Of a stretch of 64,000 nt of DNA, positions 12,976 to 23,931 are shown in pieces. Made by a program: the position numbers and the translations under genes. The stretch covers positions 49,600,501 to 49,664,500 of the forward strand of contig NC_073637.1 in assembly GCF_029407905.1 (NCBI RefSeq), written 5' to 3'. This DNA is from Bubalus kerabau (taxonomy: Eukaryota > Chordata > Mammalia > Artiodactyla > Bovidae). Position 1 is the first letter of the stretch; each line of letters begins with the position of its first letter. The notes beneath the pieces are model-generated. The model made no database searches. It was not told the origin of the DNA and saw only the letters and a program-made list of their open reading frames with translations.

Positions 12976-13257
12976 AATATTTATTTTTTTAATTTTTTGG
13001 CTGTGGTAGGTCTTCGTTGCTGCACTTGGGTTTTCTCTAGTTGTGGCAAGTGGAGGCTACTCTTGGTTGCATTGTACAGCTTCTCACTGTGGTTGCTTCT
13101 GTTGCTGTGGAGCACAGGCTCCAGGTGCCTGAGGTTCAGTAGTTGCAGCACTTAGCTTAGCTGCTTCGAGGCATGTGGAATCTTCCCAGACCAGGGCTTG
13201 AACTGGTGTCCCGTACATTCAAGGCGGATTCTGAACCACTGAACCATCAGGGAATCC
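12976..13257 (-). mobile_element. CHR-type SINE, long form, inside L1
   Basis: A reverse copy with the long GGCTTCTC and TTGCTGTGGAGCACAGGCTC body and a tRNA-like end ACCACTGAACCATCAGGGAA. It splits the older L1. Confidence 0.85.
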
Positions 13258-13388
13258 CTATTTTTAGTTTTTAAAGGAAACACCATACTATTCTCCATAG
13301 TGGCTGTATCAGTTTACATTCCCACCCTCAGTACTAAAAGGGTTCCCTTTTCTCCACACCCTCTCCAGCACTTATTGTTTGTAGATCT

Positions 13389-13616
13389 TTTTATTTATTT
13401 ATTTATTTTTAATTTTATTTTTAAACTTTACATAACTGTATTAGTTTTGCCAAATATCAAAATGAATCCGCCACAGGTATACATGTGTTCCCCATCCCGA
13501 ACCCCCCTCCCTCCTCCCTCCCCATTCCATCCCTCTGGGTCGTCCCAGTGCACCAGCCCCAAGCATCCAGTATTGTGCATCGAACCTGGACTGGCAACTC
13601 GTTTCATACATGATAT
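13389..13616 (-). mobile_element. Ruminant L1 (L1-BT type) 3'-end fragment inside L1
   Basis: A T-rich tail, then GCCAAATATCAAAATGAATC and CATCCAGTATTGTGCATCGA, the 3' end of a ruminant L1. The same motif recurs at 32148, 43866 and 59891. A short 5'-truncated insertion in the older L1. Confidence 0.85.
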
Positions 13617-13694
13617 TTTAATAATGGTCATTCTGACTACTGTGAGGTGATACCTCATTGTAGTTTTGATTTGCATTTCTCTAATAATAAGTGA

Positions 13695-16411
13695 ATGGGT
13701 GAATTTAACTCAGATGATCATTATATCTACTACTGCGGGCAGGAATCCCTCAGAAGAAATGGAGTAGCCATCATGGTCAATGAAAGAGTCCGAAATGCAG
13801 TACTTGGATGCAATCTCAAAAACGACAGAATGATCTCTGTTCATTTCCAAGGCAAACCATTCAATATCACAGTAATCCAAGTCTATGCCCCAACCAGTAA
13901 CGCTGAAGAAGCTGAAGTTGAACGGTTCTATGAAGACCTACAAGACCTTTACAAACTAACACCCAAAAAGGATGTCCTTCTCATTATAGGGGACTGGAAT
14001 GCAAAAGTAGGAAGTCAAGAAACACCTGGAGTAACAGGCAAATTTGGCCTTGGAATACGGAATGAAGCAGGGCAAAGACTAATAGAGTTTTGCCAAGAGA
14101 ATGCACTGGTCATAGCAAACCCCCCCTTCCAACAACACAAGAGAAGACTCTACACATGGACATCACCAGATGGTCAACACCAAAATCAGATTGATTATAT
14201 TCTTTGCAGCCAAAGATGGAGAAGCTCTATACAGTCAACAAAAACAAGACCAGGGGCTGACTGTGGCTCAGATCATGAACTCCTTATTGCCAAATTCAGA
14301 CTTAAATTGAAGAAAGTAGGGAAAACCACTAGACCATTCAGGTATGACCTAAATCAAATCCCTTATGATTATACAGTGGAAGTGAGAAATAGATTTAAGG
14401 GACTAGATCTGATAGATAGAGTGCCTGATGAACTATGGACTGAGGTTCGTGACATTGTACAGGAGACAGGGATCAAGACCATCCCCATGGAAAAGAAATG
14501 CAAAAAAGCAAAATGTCTGTCTGGGGAGGCCTTACAAATAGCTGTGAAAAGAAGAGAGGCGAAAAGCAAAGGAGAAAAGGAAAGATATAAGCATCTGAAT
14601 GCAGAGTTCCAAAGAATAGCAAGAAGAGATAAGAAAGCCTTCCTCAGCGATCAATGCAAAGAAATAGAGGAAAACAACAGAATGGGAAATACTAAAGATG
14701 TCTTCAGGAAAATTAGAGATACCAAGGGAATATTTCATGCAAAGATGGGCTCGATAAAGGACAGAAATGGTATGGACCTAACAGAAGCAGAAGATATTAA
14801 GAAGAGGTGGCAAGCATACGCAGAGAACTGTACAAAAAAGATCTTCATGACCAAGATAATCACGATGGTGTGAGCACTCACCTAGAGCCAGACATCCTGG
14901 AATGTGAAGTCAAGTGGGCCTTAGAAAGCATCACTATGAACAAAGCTACTGGAGGTGATGGAATTCCAGTTGAGCTATTTCAAACCCTGAAAGATGATGC
15001 TATGAAAATGCTGCACTCAATATGCCAGCAAATTTGGAAAACTCAGCAGTGGCCATGGGACTGGAAAAGGTCAGTTTTCATTCCAATCCCGAAGAAAGGC
15101 CATGCCAAAGAATGCTCAAACTACTGCACAATTGCACTCATCTCACATGCTAGGAAAGTAATGTTCAAAATTCTGCAAGCCAGGCTTCAGCAGTACGTGA
15201 ACCGTGAACTTCCTGATGTTCAAGCTGGTTTTAGAAAAGGTAGAGGAACCAGAGATCAAATTGCTAACACCCACTGGATCATCACAAAAGCAAGAGAGTT
15301 CCAGAAAAACATCTATTTCGGCTTTATTGACTATGCCAAAGCCTTTGGCTGTGTGGATTACAATAAACGGTGGAAAATTCTGAAAGAGATGGGAATACCT
15401 GACCACCTGACCTGCCTCTTGAGAAACCTATATGTAAGTCAGGAAGCAACAGTTAGAACTGGACATGGAACAACAGACTGGTTCCAAATAGGAAAAGGAG
15501 TAAGTCAAGGCTGTATATTGTCACCCTGCTTATTTAACTTATATGCAGAGTACATCATGAGAAACGCTGGGCTGGAAGAAGCACAAGCCGGAATCAAGAT
15601 TGCCGGGAGAAATATCAATAACCTCAGATATGCAGATGACACCACCCTTATGGCAGAAAGTGAAGAGGAACTAAAGAGCCTCTTGATGAAAGTGAAAGAG
15701 GAGAGTGAAAAAGTTGGCTTAAAGATCAACATTCAGAAAATGAAGATCATGGCATCTGGTCCCATCACTTCATGGGAAATAGATGGGGAAACAGTGGAAA
15801 CAGTGTCAGACTTTATTTTCTGGGCTCCAAAATCACTGCAGATGGTGACTGCAGCCATGAAATTAAAAGACGCTTACTCCTTGGAAGAAAAGTTATGACC
15901 AATCTAGATAGCATATTGAAAAGCAGATACATTAGTTTGCCAACAAAGGTCTGTCTAGTCAAGGCTATGGTTTTTCCAGTGGTCATGTATGGATGTGAAG
16001 TTGGACTGTGAAGAAAGCTGAGTGCTGAAGAATTGATGCTTTTGAACTGTGGTGTTGGAGAAGACTCTTGAGAGTCCCTTGGACTGCAAGGAGATCCAAC
16101 CAGTCCATCCTAAAGGAGATCAGTCCTGGGTGTTCATTGGAAGGAATGATGCTGAAGCTGAAACTCCAGTACTTTGGCCACCTCATGTGAAGAGTTGACT
16201 CTTTGGAAAAGACTTTGATGCTGGGAGAGATTGGGGGCAAGAGGAGAAGGGGACGACAGAGGATGAGATGGCTGGATGGCATCACCGACTTGATGGACAT
16301 GGGTTTGGGGCGACTCCGGGAGTTGGTGATGGACAGAGAGGCCTGATGTGCTGTGATTCATGGGGTCGCAAGGAGTTGGACACAACTGAACGACTGAACT
16401 GAACTGAACTG
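13695..16411 (+). mobile_element. BovB LINE, 2.7 kb, with endonuclease and reverse-transcriptase regions; disabled
   Basis: The longest BovB in the window. Its ORF codes an apurinic-type endonuclease (IIGDWNAKVGSQE, later GSDHELLIAKF) and a reverse transcriptase with the YADD catalytic box (LRYADDTTLMAESEEELKSL). The 5' end is truncated. By comparison with the other copies here, three apparent 1-base losses near 14821, 15818 and 15999 shift the frame, so no full protein can be made. The ends fit a 12-base target-site duplication with one mismatch (13683-13694 and 16412-16423). It is inserted in the older L1. Confidence 0.95.
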
Positions 16412-17334
16412 AATAATTAGTGATGTTGCACATCCTTTCATGTGTTTGTTGGCCATCTATATGTTTTCTCTGGTGAAATGCCTATTTAAGTCTTCTGCCC
16501 ATTTTTTGATTGTTTGTTTTTGATAGAGTTGTTTGGGGTTTTTGATATTAAGCTGCATGAACTGTTTGTATATTTTGGAGATTAATCCTTTGTCATTTGC
16601 TTTGTTTGCAGATATTTTCTCCCATTCTGATGGTTGTCTTTTCATCTTGTTTATGATTTCCTTTGCTGTGCAAAAGCTTTGAAGTTTAATTAGGTTCCAT
16701 TTGTTTTTGTTTTTATTTTCATTACTCTAGGAGGTAGGTCAGAAAAGATCTTTCTGAGAATGATGTCAGAATGTTCTGCCTATGTTTTCCTCTAAGAGTT
16801 TTATAGTGTCTAGCCTTACATTCAAGTCTTTAATCTATTTTGAGTTTATTTTTGTGTATACTGTTATAGAATGTTCTAATTTCATTCTTTTACATGTAGC
16901 TGTCCAGTTTTCCCAGCATCACTTATTGAAGAGGCTGTGTTTTCTCCATTGTATAATCTTGTCTCCTTTGTCACAGATTTGGTGACACAGGTGTGGGTTT
17001 ATCTGTGGGCTTCCTATCCTTTTCCCATTGGTCTATATTTCTGTGTTTAAGCCAGGACCATATTGTCTTGATTACTATAGTTTTGTAGTATAGTCTGAAG
17101 TGAGAGAGGGTGGCCTATAACGAGAGTAATAAATGCAGTCTGGGATGAGTGGTAAAGCCACATTGGATGTCCTGGAATTGTACAATTTAAAGGAGACTTT
17201 GGGTTTTGACCTGTCTTTGGACTCAGGCAAAAGAGTTGCTTTATTTCTCTTTCTTAGGAAAGGCCTATAGGTTTCTGGAGAGACCACTGGTAAAATGAAA
17301 CTCCCTAAAATTAAGTAGTAGCTGACAGTTGAAC

Positions 17335-17465
17335 CCATAGGTTATGGAGTCAGACAGACTTCTGTCCAAAGAGTGCATCAGCCACTTACTAGCAGATGTT
17401 AAACCTCCCTAAGTCTTAGTTTGTCCATCCGTGAAATGCAGTGAAAAATATTACCTATAGCATAA
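17335..17465 (+). mobile_element. MIR SINE fragment
   Basis: GGAGTCAGACAGACTTCTGT and CCACTTACTAGCAGATGTTA follow the MIR 5' and core parts. Confidence 0.7.
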
Positions 17466-17660
17466 TAAATAATATATATGCATATATACATATGTAATAT
17501 ATTTCTTTTTAAAAATTAAATGATATCATGTCCAGTTTAATTCACCACCCCTCAAAATGCCTTTAATATAGCAAAGCTCAAGAAATAGCAGTGACTACCA
17601 ATATCATTATCATACTTATTGGCAAGAATTACTGGTAGTTAAAAAGTATAGTCTACAAAG

Positions 17661-18401
17661 CTTTCAGTTCAGTTTTCAGTTCAGTTCAGTCACTCAGTCG
17701 TATCCGACTCTTTGCGACCCCATGAATCACAGCACGCCAGGCCTCCCTGTCCATCACCAACTACGGGAGTTCACTCAGACTCACGTCCATCAAGTTGGTG
17801 ATGCCATCCAGCCATCTCATCCTCTGTCGTCCCCTTGTCCTCCTGCCCCCAATCCCTCCCAGCATCAGAGTCTTTTCCAATGAGTCAACTCTTCACATGA
17901 GGTGGCCAAAGTACTGGAGTTTCAGCATTAGCATCATTCCTTCCAAAGAAATTCCAGGACTGATCTCCTTTAGGATGGACTGGTTGGATCTCCTTGCAGT
18001 CCAAGGGACTCTCAAGAGTCTTCTCCAACACCACAGTTCAAAAGCATCAATTCTTCGGTGCTCAGCCTTCTTCACAGTCCAACTCTCACATCCATTCATG
18101 ACCACTGGGAGAACCATAGCCTTGACTAGACGGACCTTTGTTGGCAAAGTAATGTCTCTGCTTTTCAATATACTATCTAGATTGGTCATAACTTTTCTTC
18201 CAAGGAGTAAGCGTCTTTTAATTTTGTGGCTGCAGTCACCATCTGCAATGATTTTGGAGCCCAGAAAAATAAAGTCTGACACTGTTTCCACTGTTTCCCC
18301 ATCTATTTCCCATGAAGTGATGGGACCAGATGCCATGATCTTCCTTTTCTGAATGCTGAGCTTTAAGCCAACTTTTTCACTCTCCTCTTTCACTTTCATT
18401 T
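17661..18401 (-). mobile_element. BovB LINE, 5' truncated
   Basis: 740 bases of BovB 3' end in reverse. The minus strand still holds a 168-codon open stretch (EESEKVGLKLSIQKRKIM onward), so it is not very old. Confidence 0.93.
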
Positions 18402-18671
18402 AAATATAACTTCTACCATTTCCTAGTGACTTTTGATATTCCTCAACCTCTCTGCTGTCAATTTCCTCCATTCAATAAATAGTATTGGAACAACTGGATA
18501 TCCACAGGCTAAAAAGAAAAACAAGTAAAGTTAGACATAGACCTTACACTCTACACAAAAATTAACTCAAAAATGGATCACAGACCTAAATGCAAAACAC
18601 AGAACTATGAAACTCCTGGGAGAAAATATAGAAGAAAATTAAATGACCTTGGGTTTGGTAATGACCTTTTT

Positions 18672-18948
18672 AAATAATTTTATTTCTTTCTTTATTCATT
18701 TTGGCTGTGCTGGATCTTTGATGCTGTGCGGGCTTTTCTCTAGTTGCTGTGAGCAGGGGCTACTCTCTTGTAGCATGTGGGCTCCGTAGCTGCAGTTCCC
18801 TGGCTCCAGAGTACAGGCTCAATATTTGTGGTGCACGAGCTTGGTTGCTCTGTGGCATGTGCAATCTTCCTGGATTAGAGATCAAACCTGTGTCTCCTGC
18901 ATTGACAGGTGGTTTCTTTACCACTGAGTCCCCAAGGAAGCCCTGGGG
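18672..18948 (-). mobile_element. CHR-type SINE, long form, inside L1
   Basis: Reverse copy with GGCTTTTCTCTAGTTGCTGT and a tRNA-like end CCACTGAGTCCCCAAGGAAG. The L1 sequence ATGACYTTTTTA is duplicated on both sides (18661 and 18949), with small differences. Confidence 0.82.
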
Positions 18949-19045
18949 ATGACTTTTTAGATAAAGCTACAAAGCCAGAGTCCACACACAAAAAAATAAT
19001 TGATAAGCTAGACTTCATTAAGATTAAAAATTCCTGCTTTGCAAA

Positions 19046-19222
19046 AGATATTGAGAAAATAAAAAGACTAGGAGAAAAAAAGCTTGCAAAATACATATCT
19101 GATAAAGGGCTGTTATTCCAAATATACAAATAGTGTTAAACTCAATAGTAAGAAACCTAGTCAATTGTCAGATAGGTATTTTGCAAGTTTTTTCTCCTAG
19201 TCTTTTTATTTTCTTGGTATCT
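19046..19222. repeat. Inverted duplication within L1
   Basis: Arm 1 (19046-19104) and arm 2 (about 19167-19222) are near-perfect reverse complements, sharing AAAATAAAAAGACTAGGAG. They differ by a 2-base gap and a few mismatches. The second arm is an inverted copy of the L1 sequence upstream of it. Confidence 0.88.
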
Positions 19223-19277
19223 GTAACAATGTTAGTGGTAAAAAAAAAAAAAACCCACTGTAACAATGTTAGTGGTA

Positions 19278-19309
<32 letters not shown>

Positions 19310-19311
19310 AC
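19222..19311 (+). repeat. Short tandem duplication
   Basis: TGTAACAATGTTAGTGGTAA followed by an A-rich run and CCCACT occurs twice in a row, from about 19222 and 19259. The second copy has an expanded AAAC run. Confidence 0.85.
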
Positions 19312-19464
19312 TTGCCAGTGCAGGTAGATGTAACAGACACAGAGTCAATCCCTGGGTCAGAAACTCACCCCACTATTCTTGCCTGGAGAATCCCATGGAC
19401 AGAGGAGCCTGGCAGGCTACGGCCCAGAGGGTCGCCAAGAGTCTGATACAACTGAAGCAACTTA
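19312..19464 (+). mobile_element. Bov-tA SINE (head truncated)
   Basis: The tRNA-like head is partly lost; the BovA body CTTGCCTGGAGAATCCCATG through AGTCTGATACAACTGAAGCA is clear. It runs into the microsatellite at 19465. Confidence 0.85.
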
Positions 19465-19481
19465 GTGTGTGTGCGCGCGTG

Positions 19482-19528
<47 letters not shown>
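19465..19528. repeat. 64-bp alternating purine-pyrimidine (TG/CG/CA) tract
   Basis: A GT run, then GC-rich GCGCGCGTGCGCGCGC, then a CA run. Purine and pyrimidine alternate without a break for 64 bases. Such tracts can adopt Z-DNA, and the GT...GC...AC order is also close to self-complementary. Confidence 0.93.
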
Positions 19529-19530
<2 letters not shown>

Positions 19531-19639
19531 AAGCATGAACGCACTCAATTATAAAATGAGCCAAGGACCTTAACAGATCCCTCACCAAAGAAGATATGTA
19601 GATGGGCAAATAAGTGAGTGAAAAAATGCTTCACATCAT

Positions 19640-19705
19640 CGAACCCAGATCTCCCGCATTGCAGGTGAATTCTTAACCAGCTGAGCCACCAGAGAAGCCC
19701 TCATA
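19640..19705 (-). mobile_element. Bov-tA tRNA-like fragment
   Basis: GAACCCAGATCTCCCGCATT through GCTGAGCCACCAGAGAAGCC, the reverse tRNA-like part of Bov-tA alone, inside the L1. Confidence 0.75.
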
Positions 19706-19946
19706 TGTCATATGGAAGATACCAATGAAAATGCCAATGAGACACCACTACACACTTACTAAAATGACCAAAATCCACAACATTGCCTCCACCAAATGCT
19801 GATGAGGATGTAGACCAACAGGAACTTGCATTGATGGTAGGAATACAAAATGGTACACCCACTTTGGAAGACAGTTTGACAGCTTCTTACAAAACTAAAC
19901 ACGTTCTTACCATATGATCCAGAAATTCTACTCCCTGCTGTTTATT

Positions 19947-20010
19947 CAGAAGAGTTAAAAACTTATGTCCACACAAAAACTTGTCTGGACATAAGTTTTT
20001 AACTCTTCTG
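19947..20010. repeat. Perfect 25-bp hairpin in L1
   Basis: Arms 19947-19971 and 19986-20010 are exact reverse complements with a 14-base loop. The second arm is an inverted copy of the L1 sequence just before it. Confidence 0.95.
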
Positions 20011-20060
20011 AGTTAAAATCTGTACACAGATATTTAATGATTTTTACCAATAATTATTTA

Positions 20061-21329
20061 ACAAAGGTTTCCAATAATATTAAAATTGCATCTAAGATTC
20101 AATTTTAAATTCTTTAGGTCTGTGTTCAGAAGGTCCTTTTGTTCCCAGATCCATAGGTGGAGATTTCTCTTCCGGATTTCAAAGTCAGATCAATTTTGTA
20201 GGTTGTTTCACTCTTCTGATTGTAACTCAGTGATCCTCAATCCAGAGACGCTTGGGGCTGTCACATAAGGAGGGAGAGGGAGATATTACTAGTAGACAGA
20301 GGCCAGAAATGCTGCTAAAGACCCGGAGCATGGACAGCTGCCACAGACGGCACAAGGACAGTCACGCCGAGTCTGGGGAAGCCTGCTCCAACACCTTCTG
20401 TCTCTTAGATGTCTTCTGTGTTGTTTCCTCCTCAGCCTAGCTCCCATGTACTCCTCTAAATCCCTAGGCTAATTCTTGATTATAATGGCAATACAATGGT
20501 TCTTACAGTAAGATCACTTGTGTCTCAGATAAAAACCAGTATTCTTAGAATATGCATGTTATTTCTTATAGTATTTTGTCAAATGGAAGTTTCTATCTCA
20601 CACAGATGTGAGTTCATTATTTCACGTTTAGCCTTCCGTTGAGAAGAGATATTTGTCAAAGCTGGCCTACTTATTATTCTCCATCCTTAAGATATGTTTC
20701 AGTGATGCATCTGACAACTTAGATTTTCTTTCGGATGTAATAGTTGTACCATAATAAAGATGAAGCCAATTGTAAGAATCTCCCAAAGCGTAGAATTTAA
20801 TCATGTAACTGATTAATTCTTCACACAAAACCATTCTATCAAAGATGGGTGTTTTTAAATTCTTTATGATAAAACCTAAACAATACAAAGAAAAAACACC
20901 AAACTAGATATGATACCTTAAGTACAGAATCTTATTTGAAAGCACAGTAGCTTCAAATAGATTAATATTAATAGATCTGTTCTTTCAATTAGTACGTGTT
21001 AGTTTAAAATCTGTCCAAATCTTTAATATCCTAGTTCAAAATACATAGTCTATATAGCAAACCAAGCAATGAATTATTTAAGAAGCATCTTAAGAAATTT
21101 CTACTTTGGAATAAGTCTGACTGTCTCATAGAAGGCTTATCCCCTCGCTCTACTCCACTCCAGCCACGCTGGTCTCCTTTCTGTTCCTTAAAACTTCCAG
21201 GGAGCCTCTTGTATAAGAACCTTTGCACTTTCTGTTTCCTCTCCTGGATACTCTTTCCCTAGGAGCTCACGGGGCTTATCCTCTCACTTCCCTCAAATCT
21301 CCACACAAGTATTAATATCATTGTCATTC
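20061..21329. other. No gene; MER5A-like remnant at 20228-20325
   Basis: Mostly unique sequence. CAGTGATCCTCAATCCAGAG and GAGGCCAGAAATGCTGCTAA fit a diverged MER5A remnant. A 73-codon minus-strand frame at 20667-20888 resembles nothing I know. Confidence 0.5.
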
Positions 21330-21455
21330 TTTTTTTTTTAATTTTTGGCCACAGTATGTGGCATACGGAATCTTAGTTCCTCGATCAGGGGTTGAACTTG
21401 TGCCCTCTGCAGTGGAAGCACAGAGTGGTAACCAGTGGACCGCCAGGGAAGTCCC
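21330..21455 (-). mobile_element. CHR-type tRNA-Glu SINE
   Basis: T-rich tail, then GGCCACAGTATGTGGCATAC and the tRNA-like end GTGGACCGCCAGGGAAGTCC, in reverse. Confidence 0.85.
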
Positions 21456-21547
21456 AAGTATCATTTTCTTAGGGAGCCTTCCTTCACCCACTCATTATGT
21501 TCTACTTGCCCTACATTATTTTTCTCCATGGCACTTATCACCTTCTA

Positions 21548-21737
21548 GTGAAAGTCACTAAGTCGCGTCCAACTCTTTGCAACCCCTTGGACTATACAAT
21601 CCATGCAATTCTCTAGGCCAGAATACTGAAATGGGTAGCCATTCCTTTCTCCAGGAGATCTTCCCAACCCAGGGATCAAACCCAGGTCTCCCACATTGCA
21701 GGCGGATTCTTTACCAATTGAGCCACCAGGGGAGCCC
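21548..21737 (-). mobile_element. Bov-tA SINE
   Basis: Reverse copy with perfect 12-bp target-site duplications TATCACCTTCTA at 21536-21547 and 21738-21749. Confidence 0.95.
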
Positions 21738-21779
21738 TATCACCTTCTAATGTACTATATATTTTAGTCATTTGTTGTA

Positions 21780-21800
21780 GTAGGAAAGAAAGAAAGAAAG
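21780..21800 (+). repeat. GAAA microsatellite
   Basis: Five GAAA units directly before a Bov-tA SINE. Confidence 0.85.
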
Positions 21801-22007
21801 AATTGAAGTCTCTTAGTCATGTCTGACTCTTTGCGACCCCACGGACTATAGCCCACCAGGCTCCTCCATCCATGGGATTCTCCAAGCAAGAGTACTGGAG
21901 TGGGGTGCCATTTCCTTCTCCAGGGGAATCTTCCCAACCCAGGGATCAAACCCAGGTCTCCCGCATTGTAGGCAGATGCTTTAGCATCTGAGCCACCAGG
22001 GAAGTCC
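21801..22007 (-). mobile_element. Bov-tA SINE
   Basis: Reverse copy with both BovA and tRNA-like parts, ending GCCACCAGGGAAGTCC. It lies only about 60 bases from the previous Bov-tA in the same orientation. Confidence 0.92.
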
Positions 22008-22321
22008 TATGTACTCAATAAATATGTGTGTGTTCCCTTAGTAAATAAAAGGAAGGAAAGGTGAGGATGCCAGTAACGTGGTTTTGCTAGAGTGGGTGTA
22101 GTAGGCATGGTCTGTCTCTGGAGCTCTAATGCTGGACGAAGCTTCTGACTCCAGTCCGTAGCTAATGTAGCGTGATTCTGGAAGTGTGCCAAGAGGGCCT
22201 TTCTGATTCCCCAGCTTCCTGACAGTTGCAGAGGTAGCCCTTGTTTTAGAGGATATTCTGGGAGTCTCTCCTGGAGACCTGAGAGAGTCAGCTTTTCTTC
22301 ACCATCTATCTCATTCATCTT

Positions 22322-22765
22322 CAGTTCAGTTCAGTCACTCAGTCGTGTCCGACTCTTTGCGACCCCATGAATCGCAGCACGCCAGGCCTCCCCGTCCATC
22401 ACCAACTCCCGGAGTTCACTCAGACTCACGTCCATCGAGTCAGTGATGCCATCCAGCCATCTCATCCTCTGTCGTCCCCTTCTCCTCCTGCCCCCAACCC
22501 CTCCCAGCATCAGAGTCTTTTCCAATGAGTCAACTCTTTGCATGAGGTGGCCAAAGTACTGGAGTTTCAGCTTTAGCATCATTCCCTCTAAAGAAATCCC
22601 AGGGCTGATCTCCTTCAGAATGGACTGGTTGGATCTCCTTGCAGTCCAAGGGACTCTCAAGAGTCTTCTCCAACACCACAGTTCAAAGGCATCAATTCTT
22701 CGGTGCTCAGCCTTCTTCACAGTCCAACTCTCACATCCATACATGACCACTGGAAAAACCATAGC
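22322..22765 (-). mobile_element. BovB LINE 3' end, young, with target-site duplication
   Basis: 444 bases in reverse, flanked by perfect 12-bp duplications CTCATTCATCTT (22310-22321 and 22766-22777). The minus-strand frame is open along its whole length and codes the BovB ORF2 C-terminus ([20 protein letters not shown]). Confidence 0.95.
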
Positions 22766-22777
22766 CTCATTCATCTT

Positions 22778-23810
22778 AGTTTATCCAAATGTGCCCTGTT
22801 ATCTAAGGCTGAACCCTGACTAATACTACACCCCATCTGACATCAAGAAAGCTGATCATCAGGAACACTAAATGACCGCAATAACTCACGCCCAAGTTTA
22901 TTTGATCCCACAAACTAAATGAATAATTCTAGAATCCTCTTCCAATGAATGAGTAACACCTACTCCATTCTAGAAATTTCTCTTCCTAATCCCTCAGAAA
23001 CATGGATTTCTGGAACTGATGAAAAAATATATTCTTTCCAGCCCAGCCCTCTGTCTGGAATAGTTTGCACCTGCTGTGGATGACTGTTAAGACTGCTCCC
23101 CAGGGGCAAGAAAATTGTGCATCTCAATATTTGAGCATTTTGCATAATGTATCCTGTAGGATATTTTGTGGAATTTTCAAGATATGTTGCACTGGGTAAC
23201 TCAAATTAAGTCACAAAAACCAGCTGTTTGGTTATAAACCATCCATTGTGGATTTACAGTGCATATTATGGATTCAAATCTTCTTTCAACTAAAAATGGC
23301 TTGTTTTCCTTTTCTGATTACTCAGTTGATGACTTGTGTGATTTGGGACAATCAGAGCCTGAGAATCTGGCTGTTGCTTCCTGTCTTCTGTACATTCTGT
23401 TAAGCAGCTAAACTCTGTGTCTAGTGTGGTTTTTTCCTTCTTTTTTTTTTTATATCTGTGGTATTTGCCTTTGAAACTGAAAACATTTTTCAAAGAGAAA
23501 ACCATCTTAGAAAAACATCATAGAGGGAAAATCCTCTTCATTGTATAATTTTATAAAGGCAAGCCAAGGACAGGCTACTCCTCTGAAAAGACAAACCTGG
23601 TAAGAGGAGATTTCTTAATACAGAAAGCGGGTGAAGCAGAAGGTATCAGAGGATGGATAGGGCCAACATATTTTTTCATGGGTATGAAAATTTGTAATAC
23701 AAAGTTATTGAATAACATGTGAGTCAATTATATTGCACTTTTAACACACTGTGGGGTTTTTTTCTATTTATTAAAGAGTTATTGTACAAGTTTTTAAGAG
23801 TTGGTTCCCA
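22778..23810. other. No recognised feature
   Basis: About 1 kb of unique intergenic sequence without coding signal. Confidence 0.5.
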
Positions 23811-23931
23811 GGGAATTCCCTGGTGGTCCAGTTGTTAGGATTCCACGCTTTCACTTCTGAGGGCCCAGGTTCAGGGCCTGGTCAGAGAACTAAGAACCCA
23901 GAAGCTGCACAGCACAGCCAAAAAAAAAAAA
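23811..23931 (+). mobile_element. CHR-type tRNA-Glu SINE
   Basis: Forward copy GGGAATTCCCTGGTGGTCCA through the A tail. TGGTTCC lies on both sides (23802 and 23934). Confidence 0.88.

Larger units (their letters stand above)
12312..17100 (-). mobile_element. Old L1 LINE (3' end and part of ORF2), split by three later insertions
   Basis: L1 pieces in reverse orientation at about 12312-12975, 13260-13388, 13617-13694 and 16412-17100 are collinear, from the 3' UTR back into ORF2. They are split by a CHR SINE, an L1 tail and a BovB. The minus strand of the right piece reads [20 protein letters not shown], an ORF2 C-terminal stretch. Confidence 0.88.
18468..20060 (+). mobile_element. Old L1 ORF2 fragment, heavily rearranged
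   Basis: Forward L1 pieces at 18468-18671, 18949-19165, 19535-19640 and 19709-20060 are collinear with ORF2. They are interrupted by SINEs, a microsatellite and two inverted copies of the L1's own sequence (19167-19222 and 19986-20010). Confidence 0.8.

Noticed and set aside
13695..15898. Two long open frames (392 and 363 codons) as host genes
   Set aside because: They code BovB endonuclease and reverse transcriptase and belong to one frameshifted LINE with flanking duplications.
21548..22007. CRISPR-like regular repeats
   Set aside because: The repeated stretches are independent Bov-tA SINEs with their own target sites; there are no short uniform spacers.
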